Positions 8,690 through 17,484 of a stretch of 64,000 bases of DNA are shown in pieces. This DNA is from Sandaracinaceae bacterium (lineage in GTDB: Bacteria; Myxococcota_A; Polyangia; Polyangiales; Sandaracinaceae), in the NCBI GenBank assembly GCA_040218145.1, contig JAVJQK010000076.1, positions 1-64,000 on the forward strand, in the 5' to 3' direction. The notes below the pieces were generated by a model. It was not told where the DNA came from, made no database searches, and saw only the letters and a program-made list of their open reading frames with translations. The translations under genes and the position numbers were made by a program. Numbering within the stretch: the first letter of the stretch is position 1; the number at the start of each line of letters is the position of its first letter.

Positions 8690-10606
8690 TCATCCGCGCG
8701 CGGCGACGGCGGCGAGGACGGCGTCGAGGCTCGCGGGCTTGAGGAGGTGGGCGTCGAAGCCCGCCTCACGCGACTTGCGGCGGTCGTCGGCCTGCCCGTA
8801 GCCCGAGAGCGCGACGATCCTGAGCCGGTCGCCGCCGGGGAGCGCTCGCACCGCGCGCGCGACCTCGTAGCCGTCCATGCCGGGCAGACCGATGTCGCAG
8901 AGCACGACGTCGAACTCGCCATCCCGGACGGCCTCGACCGCGTCCGCCCCGAGGGCCACGTGCTGGACGCTGTGCCCGCGGCGGCGGAGCAGCATCACGA
9001 CCAGCTCGGCCGCGTCTTCGTTGTCCTCCACGACCAGGAAGCGCCAGGGCCCGGCGTCGGTCGGCGTCGGGGCGGGCGACGGGGATGGCGGGGTCGCCGC
9101 CTCGCCGGGAGCGACGGGGAGAGTGAGGATGAAGACGCTGCCGCGCCCCACCCCTTCGCTCTCGACAGACAGCGCGCCGCCGTGGAGCTCCGCCACGCGC
9201 TGGGCGAGCGCCAGGCCGAGCCCGAGCCCGCCCGACGAGCGAGCGATGCTCTGGGGGGCCTGCTCGAAGGGCTCGAAGATCCGCGCGGTGAGGCTGGGGT
9301 CGACCCCGACTCCCGTGTCGCGCACCTCGAGTCGCACCTCCCCGTCGCCCCGCCGCACGCTGACGTCCACGCGGCCGGGCGGGGGCGTGTACTTCAGGGC
9401 GTTGGTCACCAGGTTGTCGACGACCTGCGCGAGCCGCACCGCGTCGCCTTCCAGCCAGACGGGCGCGTCGGGGAGACACGCCTCGAAGGTCAGGCCCCGG
9501 GACTCGAAGCCGGCGCGGTGATCGCCGACCACCTCACGCACGACGACGCCGAAGTCCACCTTGCCCGGCTCGAGCGTAAGCTTGCCCCGGGAGAGCCGGC
9601 CGACGTCCAGGAGGTCGTCGAGCAAGCGGCTCATGTGGGCCAGCTGACGCTCGAGCACGGCGTCCACCTGCGCGATCGCGTCTTCGTCGGCCTCGGCGCC
9701 GCGGAGCAACGCGTGCGCGCTCTTCACGACCGCCAGCGGGTTTCGCAGCTCGTGCGCGAGCACGGCGAGGAACTCGTCCTTCTGCGCGTCGGCGCGTCGG
9801 AGGGCGTCCTCGGCGAGCTTCCGCTCGGTGACCTCCACCGCGACGGTGAGCACCACGTCGACGGTCCCGTCCCGGGCCACGATCGGCTGGGAGGTGAACA
9901 TGAAGTAGGCCTCCTCCGGCACCCCGTCCCCGTCGCGGTCGATGGGCACGCAGAGCTCGGGGGTCACGATCGGCTCGCCGGTGCGAACGACCGTCTCGAG
10001 GATCTGGAAGACCCCCTCGCCCGGCGGCAGCTCGGGGAACGCGGTTGCCAGGGTCTTGCCCGTGACCCCCGTGCGCCCGACCATCTCTTCGTAGCGGGGA
10101 TTGGCCAGCTCGAAGACGAAGTCGGGCGGCCGGACCACCGAGACCGCGACGGGCGCCTGCATGAACATCCGGTGCAGGAGCTGGCGCTGCGCCTCCTGCT
10201 CCCGCTCGAGGCGTCGCTCGCGGGTGACGTTCTGGAAGCACACCAGGAAACCATCGCCGACCTTGGTCGAGCGGTTGGAGAACCAGTCGTCGAGGCCGTC
10301 GTGGGAGTAGTGGAACTCGTGCTGATCCGGCTCGCCCGTCTCGACCACCTGCACGTACCGCTCGAAGAGGCCGCTCTCACGGTTGCCCGGCATCTCGACC
10401 AGCAGCCGCTTGCCGCGCAGATCCGCGTCGTCGCGCCGCACGACCCGGGAGGCGGCCGGGTTCGTGTACAGCCACTCGAAGTCCACGACGCGCCCTTGCT
10501 CGTCCCGCACCGAGCGGAAGAGCATGAGTCCATCGGCGAGCGTGTCACACGCCGCTCGCAGAATTTCGGGCAGTGAATCGGGCGGGTCCAACGGGGACCC
10601 TGTCAT
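8690..10606 (-). CDS. Hybrid sensor histidine kinase (PAS-PAS-HisKA-HATPase-receiver)
   Basis: 638 aa, no membrane helices. Two PAS-type sensor domains lie at about residues 15-130 and 140-265. The dimerisation box FLAVLAHELRNPLA carries His285. The ATPase domain has the N-box DNLVTNALKYT (397-407), G1 DTGVGVD (430-436) and G2 GLGLGLA. After a Pro/Ala linker (500-518) comes a complete receiver: acidic EDNED, phosphoacceptor Asp571 in LCDIGLPG and Lys623 in LLKPAS. It is a cytoplasmic phosphorelay kinase that must pass phosphate to an unlinked Hpt protein or regulator, as none is adjacent. The start at 10606 is the first ATG; no clear ribosome site was seen. Confidence 0.93.
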   Translation of the reverse strand: MTGSPLDPPDSLPEILRAACDTLADGLMLFRSVRDEQGRVVDFEWLYTNPAASRVVRRDDADLRGKRLLVEMPGNRESGLFERYVQVVETGEPDQHEFHYSHDGLDDWFSNRSTKVGDGFLVCFQNVTRERRLEREQEAQRQLLHRMFMQAPVAVSVVRPPDFVFELANPRYEEMVGRTGVTGKTLATAFPELPPGEGVFQILETVVRTGEPIVTPELCVPIDRDGDGVPEEAYFMFTSQPIVARDGTVDVVLTVAVEVTERKLAEDALRRADAQKDEFLAVLAHELRNPLAVVKSAHALLRGAEADEDAIAQVDAVLERQLAHMSRLLDDLLDVGRLSRGKLTLEPGKVDFGVVVREVVGDHRAGFESRGLTFEACLPDAPVWLEGDAVRLAQVVDNLVTNALKYTPPPGRVDVSVRRGDGEVRLEVRDTGVGVDPSLTARIFEPFEQAPQSIARSSGGLGLGLALAQRVAELHGGALSVESEGVGRGSVFILTLPVAPGEAATPPSPSPAPTPTDAGPWRFLVVEDNEDAAELVVMLLRRRGHSVQHVALGADAVEAVRDGEFDVVLCDIGLPGMDGYEVARAVRALPGGDRLRIVALSGYGQADDRRKSREAGFDAHLLKPASLDAVLAAVAARG

Positions 10607-10722
10607 CTAGGGCCACTCCGCTCCACACAAGAGCCGATCGCCACGGGCCCGTCCACCGAAGGTCATCGTCGGCCCAAGACGCGCGCGGGGACATGAAACG
10701 TGCACAAGCGAGATGGACTGTC

Positions 10723-10728
10723 TAGTCT
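10723..10728 (+). promoter_or_regulatory. -10 hexamer (TAGTCT) for a leaderless start
   Basis: It ends 6 nt before ATG 10735, with no Shine-Dalgarno in the intervening GAGCC region. This implies transcription begins at or within a base of the start codon. Confidence 0.5.
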
Positions 10729-10734
10729 CGAGCC

Positions 10735-12099
10735 ATGCGCACGCTCGCCAGCCTCCTCGCGTTGACCTGCACGGGGTGCTTCGCCACGCACCCGCTCGAG
10801 GAGGGCAGCTCCGGCTCCCGTCTCGCGTTGGTCGCCTGGGAGCCCGTGGACGGGACGGGGGTCTATGGCGAGGGGCTCTTCGACTCCGAGCTGGGCGTGC
10901 GCTGCGAATACAGCCCGGGACCCGACCAGGCGCTCCGCTGTCTCCCTTGGCCCATCGTCCGCGAGCTGTTCACCGATGAGGCGTGCGCGCGGCCGGTCGC
11001 CCTGATCCGTCGCGGGTGCTCCGAGCGGTACGTCTCGGCCGGACACATGCTCTCGGTCACGGCGAGCTGCGGGAGCCCTGCCCTCCGCTACGAGGCGCGA
11101 GGGTACCGGGTGCTCGGGCCGGTCGACGCCGACCGCTTCTTCCAGATCGACAGGTCCGGCGCCTGCGTGGAGGCGGCTTCGCTCCCGACGGGCGAGCCGT
11201 TCGGGCTCGAGGCGCTCCCCGACGAGCGGTTCGTACGCGGCGAGGTCGTCGTGGGTGAGAGGGAGGAGGGAGAGCGCCTCAGCTACACCTACATCCAGGG
11301 GGAGGACGGCTCGCGGCTACAGAACGCGTACCGCTACGACCACGAGCGGGGCGACTACTGCAGCATCTTCGGCGGGCTGAGCGGGCCGATGCCGTGCTTG
11401 ATCTCCCCGTGGGGAACCGCCTTTGTCGGCGAGTCGCCCTGCGACGTGTCGTTCGCGCGCAAGCGGGAGGCCCGGTGCGCCGCAGAGGAGAGCGACTCCT
11501 TCGTGGCCGCTCGCTACGACCCGGACGGATGCGTCGTGACGGAGGTCGAGGTCTTCGGCGCGGGTGAGGCGTGGGCGGCGGAGGAGCTCGGCATGTGCAC
11601 GCCCGGTGAAGGCACGAGCTACCACCGGCTGGTCGCGCTCCCGGAGGGGCACGTCGCCACCCTGTCCAACGAGCCGGAGGGGACCGGGCGGATCCGTCGC
11701 GTGAGCGGTCGACATCCGTGGATGGCGCCGTTCGAGTCCATCGGCATGTACTTCGACGCGGAGCTCGACGTGGACTGCGATCCTCGCCTGGTGGGCGACA
11801 CCCTCCGCTGCGTCCCTGCGCGCATGCGGTGGACCGCGGAGTTCGCCGACTCCGCGTGTCTCGAGCCCGCCAGCGTGGAGGGCGAGGTCTCCTGCTCGCC
11901 CTACCGGTACACCGAAGAGCACGGATGCGTGTGGCCGATGCCGGTGCGCGTGTTCGAGGTGGGCGCGGAGATCCCGGAGGCCTTCGAGCGAGACGCGACC
12001 GGCGCCTGCGTCCGGCGCGAGCTGCGCCCCGGCACCCGCGCCCACCGCCTGGAGCCGGTGCCCGACGAGACCTTCGCGGCCTTCCGCCGGCTGCCGTGA
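10735..12099 (+). CDS. Lipoprotein with three divergent Cys-containing repeats
   Basis: 454 aa. MRTLASLLALTCTGC is a lipoprotein signal. The mature protein consists of three related segments of roughly 130-150 residues (about 30-180, 185-320 and 325-450). Each has a beta-strand/Cys pattern such as FDSELGVRCEY...LRCLPWP versus FDAELDVDCDP...LRCVPAR, a Cys-rich middle (DEACARPV / DSACLEPA) and an RSGACVEA / ATGACVRR close. The repeat units look like disulfide-stabilised beta domains exposed on the cell surface. I recognise no family or enzyme motif. Confidence 0.78.
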   Translation: MRTLASLLALTCTGCFATHPLEEGSSGSRLALVAWEPVDGTGVYGEGLFDSELGVRCEYSPGPDQALRCLPWPIVRELFTDEACARPVALIRRGCSERYVSAGHMLSVTASCGSPALRYEARGYRVLGPVDADRFFQIDRSGACVEAASLPTGEPFGLEALPDERFVRGEVVVGEREEGERLSYTYIQGEDGSRLQNAYRYDHERGDYCSIFGGLSGPMPCLISPWGTAFVGESPCDVSFARKREARCAAEESDSFVAARYDPDGCVVTEVEVFGAGEAWAAEELGMCTPGEGTSYHRLVALPEGHVATLSNEPEGTGRIRRVSGRHPWMAPFESIGMYFDAELDVDCDPRLVGDTLRCVPARMRWTAEFADSACLEPASVEGEVSCSPYRYTEEHGCVWPMPVRVFEVGAEIPEAFERDATGACVRRELRPGTRAHRLEPVPDETFAAFRRLP

Positions 12100-12111
12100 A
12101 GCAGGGCGCCG

Positions 12112-15100
12112 TCAGCCGAGGTCGTAGCGCTTGATCCAGCGGTGAATGGTCATGCGGCTCACGCCGAGCGCGCGGGCCGCCGCGGTGCGGTTTCCGTCCG
12201 CCGCGCGCAGGGCCTCCTCCACGAGGCGTCGGTCGAAGCGGCGAAGCGCGGCGCGGCGATCGAGGGCCCCGTCCACGCCGAGCGCGAGGTCCTCGGGCTC
12301 GAGCGCGTCCCCCTCGGCCACCAGCACCGCGCGGCGCAGGGTCTGCCAGAGCTCGCGCACGTTGCCCGGCCACGGGTGGAGGAGGAGCGTCGCGAGCGCG
12401 GCCTTGGAGAGCGTCACCGCGCGCATCCCGGGCTCGGACGCGATGCGCTCGAGCCCGTGGGCGGCCAGCAAGGGGATGTCGCTCTGCCGCTCGCGCAGCG
12501 GGGGGAGCGCCACCCGAACGCCGACGAGGCGATAGAAGAGATCCTCGCGGAACGCGCCCTCCTCCACCGCGGCGGCGAGGTCGCGATTCGTCGCCGCCAC
12601 CACTCGAACGTCCACGGGCTCCTCGCGCTCGGCGCCCACCGCGCGGACCTCCCGCTCCTGCAGGACGCGCAGCAGCCGCGTCTGCATCCGGGGCGGCATG
12701 TCCCCCACCTCGTCGAGGAAGACCGTGCCGCCGCGGGCGCTCCGGAAGAGCCCCGGGTGGTCTCGGTGCGCGCCCGTGAACGCCCCGCGCACGTGGCCGA
12801 AGAGCTCCGACTCGAGGAGGTTCTCCGGGAGCGCGCCACAGTTCACGGCGAGGAACGGCCCGTCGCTGCGGTGACTCTCCGCGTGGACGAAGCGCGCGAA
12901 GAGCTCCTTGCCGGTGCCGCTCTCGCCCTCGACGAGGACCGAGAGATCGCTCGGCGCCACCCGCCTCGCGACCCCGATCGCGCGCCGGATGGGACGGCTC
13001 GTCCCGACGATGCCCGCCTCTGCCTCGCCCTCCCCGCGCTCGTCGGCGGCGAGGCGCTGCTCGAGGCGCTCGAGTCGCATGGCGGCCCGGACGTTCTCCT
13101 CGCGGATCTCCTCGTTGACGCGCTCGAGCGCGCCAGCGCGAGCCCGGGCCTCTCGATGGAGCCGCGCGTTCTCGAGCGCCATGCCGATCACGTCTCCGAT
13201 GGCGCCGACGAGCTCCAGGTCCTCGCCATCGAAGCGCGCGGTCTCGAACCGATGGTCGAGATACAGCGCGCCCACGACCCGGCCCGGAGAGCGGATCGGC
13301 ACGCAGAGGATCGAGCGCAGGCCCAGGTCCGCGACGCTGCGCGCGCCGGCCAGCGACGGGTCGGCGGTGGCCATCTCGGTCAGCACGGGCTCTCCGCTCG
13401 CGAGCACGCGCTCGGCGACGGATCGGCTGAAGCGCCCGCTCCGGATGGTGTCCCGGTCGAGGTTGCGCGCGACGAGCACCTCTTCACCCGCGTCCTGGGG
13501 GCGGAGGAGGAACGCGCGCTCCGCCCGGGTGGACGCGACGGCCTCATCGACGGCCGCCTCGAGCACGCGCCGCTCGTCTCCCTCGAGCAAGACGCGGCGG
13601 ACGAGCGACAGGAGGCGACGGCCTCCTTCGCCGAGGCGACGCGAGGCAGGCTCGGGCGTGGGCGAGGGCGGCTCGGGCGCGCCCGCGAGGTAGCGCTCGC
13701 GGAGCCCGGGCGGCAGCGCGCTGGCGACCTCTTCGGCCGCCTCCCTCGCGGCCGCCGCGCGCGCCGCCGCGTCCGGATCACCGCGACGGCGCGCGACCTC
13801 GGCGGCCAGCGAGAGCGCGCGCGCCCGCAGCGTCGAGTCCGCGCTCTCCGCCGCGCGCAGGGACGAAGAGAGCGCCGCGTCGAGCGCGCCCTCTCGCCGC
13901 GCCACCTCGGCCTGGAGCAGGGCGAAGCGTGCCTCGAGTCCGCTCGCGCGCAGCGCCTCGCCCTGCCCCGCCATCGCCTCGGGATCGCCCGAGAGCTCCG
14001 CGAGGAGGAGCCGCGCCTCGAGGACCTGTCGGCTGGCGCCGCACGCCTCGAAGCCGCTCGCCGCGTCTCGTGCGAGCGCCTCGGCCCGGGCACGATCCCC
14101 GTCCGCCAGGCGCTCGGCGTCGATCAACGCACATTGCGATCGATAGATGGCCGCGCCGCTCGCCTCGGCCGCCTCCCTCGCCGCGCCGAGCACGGCCTCC
14201 GCCTCCGCGCGCGCCCCGACCGAGACCAGCAGCCCGGCGAGGTTCGTCAGCGCGACCGCGGCCATGGCGGTCCGGCCCAGACGCTCGCTGAGGCGGGCCG
14301 CCTCCTCGTAGCGGGCCATCGCCGCGCCGAGCTCGCCGAGCGCGTGGTGCGCGGTCGCGACATTGACGATGTAGGCGGGGAGCATCGACGGCTCCCCCGC
14401 GGCCTCCGCGGCCTCGAGCGCGGCGACATGATGGGCGCGCGCGCGCTCGGGCTCACGGCCGAGCGACAGCGCGGAGCCCAGCCGGCTCTCCGCCTCGGCG
14501 ATCTGCCGGGGCGTCTGTGCCGCGTCGCGGGCGACCTGCGCGTGGGCCGCGGCGGCGGCCGCGTCTCCCGCGCGAAGAGACGCGTCGCTGCGGATCGACG
14601 CGAACCGAGCGGCCTCGCCGATCTCCTCCCCCCGACGCACGCGGGCCTCGACCTCGTCGAGCCGCCCGAGTGACAGGGCCGCGGACGCGGCCAGCGCGCA
14701 GCCCTCCTCGTCGTCCGCGGCCAGGCGCAGCGCGTCCTCGTAGCGCCCGAGCTTGGCCGCCAGTCGCGCCCGCCAATTTCCGTGCGCGGGTGCGAGGGTG
14801 CTGAGCACGTCGAGCGCGTCGGCGAGCTGGCCGATCAGCTCGAGGGCCGACGCCCGCTGGACGAGGTCCGCCTCCGTCGGGTCATCGAGGGTGTCCAGCA
14901 GCGCCAGCGCGCGGCGGCCCTCACCCGCGTCGAGGGCCGCGATCGCAGCGGCGCGCGCGTCGCGGGGGATCTCGGAGGGCCGCGGCGCGAGCCGCTGGCG
15001 GGCCTCGGCGACCACCTCGGCGTCGCTCCGGCGGGGATCGTCGGCGAGCGCGGCGGCGAGCGACGCGACGACGCCAGCCCGCCCCGCGCTCGCCTCGCGG

Positions 15101-16263
15101 AGCGCGTCGACGAGGCTGCGTGACGCACGGGCGCCGGCGTCCTCCAGCAGCCCACGCACGTCCTCCGACGAGAGCGGCGGGATCGCCGTGGCCTCGGCGC
15201 CCGCCGCCTCGAGGCGTGAGGTGAGCGCCTCGTCGGAGCCGATGACGGCGAGGCTCCCCGCTCCGGTCACCGCGAGCCCGCGCGCGAGGGCCACGATCCC
15301 CGCGCGCGCGTCGTCGCTCGCCCGGTCCGCGTCGTCGAGCACGATCGTCACCGACTCGGCGGCCAGCTGGGGTGCGGCGCTGGCGAGGCGCGCCTCGAGC
15401 GACCCGGAGTCCGCGCCGTAGAGCCCCGCCAGCCTGGCGAGCGCTCCTGGCGAGGCGAGCGACGCGGTCGCGAGCGGCCGCCACTCCCCCGTGACCTCCA
15501 GGCCGAGCTCTCGCGCCACCCGAGACCTGCCGGCGCCGGGTGGCGCGCTGATGACGAGCGTCCTGCCCGAGCCGAGGGACGACACGGCCCGCGCGACCAC
15601 GTCCGCGCCGCGCCACGGGAGCTCACCCGCGCGATCGGCCGGGCGAGGCAGCGCACCGAGAGCCGCCAGCGCGGCCGCCGCCGACGCTGGGCGCGCGTCG
15701 GGGCTCGGAGCGCAGGCGCGCGCCGCGAGGTCCGCCAGCGTGCCCCGCGCTCCCAGCGCCTGGAGCGTCCGGCCGAGCGCGTAGAGATCGCTCGCCACCG
15801 AGACGGGCTCGCCGCGCAGCAGCTCGGGCGCGAGGAAGCCGTGTGTCCCGCCCGCGGCCGGGCCGCCGATCCGCGCGGCGAGGCCGAGGTCGATGACCCG
15901 GAGTCGATCCCCCTCGACGATGAGGTTGTCGGGCTTGAGGTCGCCGTGGGCCCAGCCGCGGTCGTGCAGATGCAGCAGCGCGCGCAGGAGCGGCACCGCG
16001 ACGTCGTCCCCCGCCCGGGGCGCCCGCCCCGCGACGTGCTCGAGCACCAGCCAGCCGCCGTCGTCGCGAAGGGCGCCGAGCAGGCGCCGGAAGACGGGGT
16101 GCCGGATGCGCCGACCCAGCGCGTGCTCGCGCTCGAGCGTACCCAGTTGCTCCGGCGAGGCGCGCTTCAGGACGACGGGGCGCCCGCTCAGCCGGTCCTG
16201 CGCCTCCCACGCGTGGGGCCCCAGCGCGCGCGTCGGCTTCCATCTGCGTTGACGCCAGCCCAC
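12112..16263 (-). CDS. Kinase-like/AAA ATPase/TPR/GAF/sigma54-activator fusion (bacterial enhancer-binding protein)
   Basis: 1383 aa. A kinase-like domain fills residues 1-200 (VVLKRA Lys, HGDLKPDN with Asp108, VIDLG in place of DFG), but the glycine loop is missing and the N-lobe is short. An AAA/NACHT-like ATPase follows (Walker A PPGAGRSR near 240, Walker B TIVLDDAD), then a long TPR-like helical array (about 430-880) and a GAF domain (about 900-1035). The sigma54 AAA+ domain has Walker A GESGTGKE (1113-1120, Lys1119), an intact GAFTGA loop (1160-1165) and FLDEVGD. A Fis-type helix-turn-helix fills the last 45 residues. The intact GAFTGA and ATPase indicate a working sigma54 activator. GTG 16263 is the only upstream start. 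The gene is divergent from a sigma54 promoter at 16354. Confidence 0.93.
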   Translation of the reverse strand: MGWRQRRWKPTRALGPHAWEAQDRLSGRPVVLKRASPEQLGTLEREHALGRRIRHPVFRRLLGALRDDGGWLVLEHVAGRAPRAGDDVAVPLLRALLHLHDRGWAHGDLKPDNLIVEGDRLRVIDLGLAARIGGPAAGGTHGFLAPELLRGEPVSVASDLYALGRTLQALGARGTLADLAARACAPSPDARPASAAAALAALGALPRPADRAGELPWRGADVVARAVSSLGSGRTLVISAPPGAGRSRVARELGLEVTGEWRPLATASLASPGALARLAGLYGADSGSLEARLASAAPQLAAESVTIVLDDADRASDDARAGIVALARGLAVTGAGSLAVIGSDEALTSRLEAAGAEATAIPPLSSEDVRGLLEDAGARASRSLVDALREASAGRAGVVASLAAALADDPRRSDAEVVAEARQRLAPRPSEIPRDARAAAIAALDAGEGRRALALLDTLDDPTEADLVQRASALELIGQLADALDVLSTLAPAHGNWRARLAAKLGRYEDALRLAADDEEGCALAASAALSLGRLDEVEARVRRGEEIGEAARFASIRSDASLRAGDAAAAAAHAQVARDAAQTPRQIAEAESRLGSALSLGREPERARAHHVAALEAAEAAGEPSMLPAYIVNVATAHHALGELGAAMARYEEAARLSERLGRTAMAAVALTNLAGLLVSVGARAEAEAVLGAAREAAEASGAAIYRSQCALIDAERLADGDRARAEALARDAASGFEACGASRQVLEARLLLAELSGDPEAMAGQGEALRASGLEARFALLQAEVARREGALDAALSSSLRAAESADSTLRARALSLAAEVARRRGDPDAAARAAAAREAAEEVASALPPGLRERYLAGAPEPPSPTPEPASRRLGEGGRRLLSLVRRVLLEGDERRVLEAAVDEAVASTRAERAFLLRPQDAGEEVLVARNLDRDTIRSGRFSRSVAERVLASGEPVLTEMATADPSLAGARSVADLGLRSILCVPIRSPGRVVGALYLDHRFETARFDGEDLELVGAIGDVIGMALENARLHREARARAGALERVNEEIREENVRAAMRLERLEQRLAADERGEGEAEAGIVGTSRPIRRAIGVARRVAPSDLSVLVEGESGTGKELFARFVHAESHRSDGPFLAVNCGALPENLLESELFGHVRGAFTGAHRDHPGLFRSARGGTVFLDEVGDMPPRMQTRLLRVLQEREVRAVGAEREEPVDVRVVAATNRDLAAAVEEGAFREDLFYRLVGVRVALPPLRERQSDIPLLAAHGLERIASEPGMRAVTLSKAALATLLLHPWPGNVRELWQTLRRAVLVAEGDALEPEDLALGVDGALDRRAALRRFDRRLVEEALRAADGNRTAAARALGVSRMTIHRWIKRYDLG

Positions 16264-16298
16264 GTAACATCACCGTTACACATGATGGTAACAGTTAC
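16264..16298. promoter_or_regulatory. Dyad repeats GTAAC/GTTAC, candidate enhancer for the sigma54 activator
   Basis: GTAAC (16264-16268), GTTAC (16275-16279), GTAAC (16288-16292) and GTTAC (16294-16298) form two inverted repeats. They begin one base after the activator's GTG codon and end 56 bases before the -24 element. The position and symmetry fit binding sites for a Fis-type HTH dimer, so they could serve as enhancer and autoregulatory operator together. Confidence 0.6.
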
Positions 16299-16353
16299 TA
16301 CCACGCCCGAAGCCGACGGCGCTAAGCTACTGTAATCATTGAGTCTCATCTCC

Positions 16354-16368
16354 TGGCACCGAGCTTGC
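16354..16368 (+). promoter_or_regulatory. Sigma54 (-24/-12) promoter
   Basis: TGGCAC (16354-16359) and TTGC (16365-16368) match the sigma54 consensus TGGCACG-N4-TTGC in every base except the seventh (C for G), with exact spacing. Predicted transcription starts near 16380, leaving a 40-base leader with GGAAGGAG (16402-16409) before ATG 16420. This rules out the in-frame upstream start at 16339. Confidence 0.8.
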
Positions 16369-16419
16369 GGAAGGTCGGCGCAAGTGGGCGTGGAGCTCAC
16401 TGGAAGGAGCGACGGGAAG

Positions 16420-17412
16420 ATGACGACGCGATGGACACTTGCGATGGCTTTGGGCGCGCTGGCGCTGGGCGGCTGTACGTCCACCCCGGAGACTGGCGGC
16501 TATCGAGCGCCGCTGTGCGCGAGCGACGGCAGCTGCGCGAGCGGGGCGCGGTGCGTGGACGGCCTCTGTCACGACGTCTGCGCGACGGACGCCGACTGCG
16601 CCGCGGGCGCCGCGTGCCGTGACGGCGTGTGCTGGGCCTCGGCCGCCGGCGTGTGCGCGAGCGACGCCGACTGCGCGATGAGCGAGGTGTGCGCGGCCGG
16701 GACCTGCGTCGCGCCGCCCGCCCCCTGGACCTGTAGCGCCGACGCGGACTGTCCCATGGGCGCCGCGTGCGTCGGTGGGAGCTGCACCGCGCGTGGGCCC
16801 GAGGTCTGCGGCAACGGGCTCGACGACGACGGTGACGGGCTGATCGACGAGGACTGCGCCACCGCCTGCGCGGCTGACTCGGACTGCGCGATGGGTGAGC
16901 TCTGCGTGCGCGGCAGCTGTCAGCCGAGCGGCGCGGCCGAGGTCTGCGGCAACGGCATCGACGACGACGGCGACGGCATGATCGACGAGGGCTGCCCGCC
17001 GGCGACGGCCTGCGCGGCCGACAGCGACTGCGCCCGCGGCGAGCTCTGCGTCATGGGCGTGTGCCAGGTGGGCGCCGAGGTCTGCGGCAACGGGATCGAC
17101 GACGATCGCGACGGCCTGATCGACGAGGGCTGCGCCATGACCTGCGCGACCGACGCCGACTGCGCCGCGGGCGAGCGCTGCGTCATGGGCGGGTGCGTGG
17201 GCAGCGACGCGGACGGAGACGGCTACGACGCGCCCGCCGACTGCGACGACGCGGACGCGAGCGTGCACCCGGGCGCGACCGAGATCTGCGACGGCTACGA
17301 CAACGACTGTGACGGTATGGTGGACGAGATCGGCTGCGGCGCAGCGTGCCGCTCCGACGCCGACTGCAGCACGGGTGAGGTCTGCGCCGGCGGACGCTGC
17401 GCGGCGCCCTGA
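16420..17412 (+). CDS. MopE-like Cys/Asp-rich lipoprotein
   Basis: 330 aa. MTTRWTLAMALGALALGGC is a lipoprotein signal. The mature part is almost entirely short repeats. About eight Cys-rich units (DADCAAGAACRDGVC type, as in stigma-like/EGF-like Myxococcota surface proteins) alternate with CGNGIDDDGDGMIDEGC units. Near the C-terminus is a MopE-type putative metal-binding motif (DADGDGYDAPADCDDAD...CDGYDNDCDG). The Asp spacing resembles calcium-binding thrombospondin type-3 repeats. It is probably a disulfide-bonded, metal-binding surface protein. It is expressed from a sigma54 promoter with a strong ribosome site. Confidence 0.88.
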   Translation: MTTRWTLAMALGALALGGCTSTPETGGYRAPLCASDGSCASGARCVDGLCHDVCATDADCAAGAACRDGVCWASAAGVCASDADCAMSEVCAAGTCVAPPAPWTCSADADCPMGAACVGGSCTARGPEVCGNGLDDDGDGLIDEDCATACAADSDCAMGELCVRGSCQPSGAAEVCGNGIDDDGDGMIDEGCPPATACAADSDCARGELCVMGVCQVGAEVCGNGIDDDRDGLIDEGCAMTCATDADCAAGERCVMGGCVGSDADGDGYDAPADCDDADASVHPGATEICDGYDNDCDGMVDEIGCGAACRSDADCSTGEVCAGGRCAAP

Positions 17413-17420
17413 AGTCACGC

Positions 17421-17450
17421 GCGGCCCCGTCCCCTTGCGGTCGGGGTCGC
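17421..17450 (+). terminator. GC-rich stem-loop after the first MopE-like gene
   Basis: A 12-bp stem (GCGGCCCCGTCC with GGTCGGGGTCGC, one T-T mismatch and one G-T pair) closes a CCTTGC loop and is followed only by GTTTC. It lies between the two MopE-like genes, so it may attenuate the second rather than end the transcript. Confidence 0.55.
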
Positions 17451-17484
17451 GTTTCGATCACAACGACCGAGCTTGGAGAGACCC

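Noticed and set aside
8747-10576. Plus-strand 609-codon frame opposite the histidine kinase
   Set aside because: Antisense shadow; kinase and receiver motifs are on the minus strand.
12142-14673. Plus-strand 843-codon frame opposite the sigma54 activator
   Set aside because: Antisense shadow of a gene with clear AAA+ and HTH motifs.
16500-17400. Repeats in the MopE-like genes as a CRISPR array
   Set aside because: Repeats are coding, variable and lack unique spacers.
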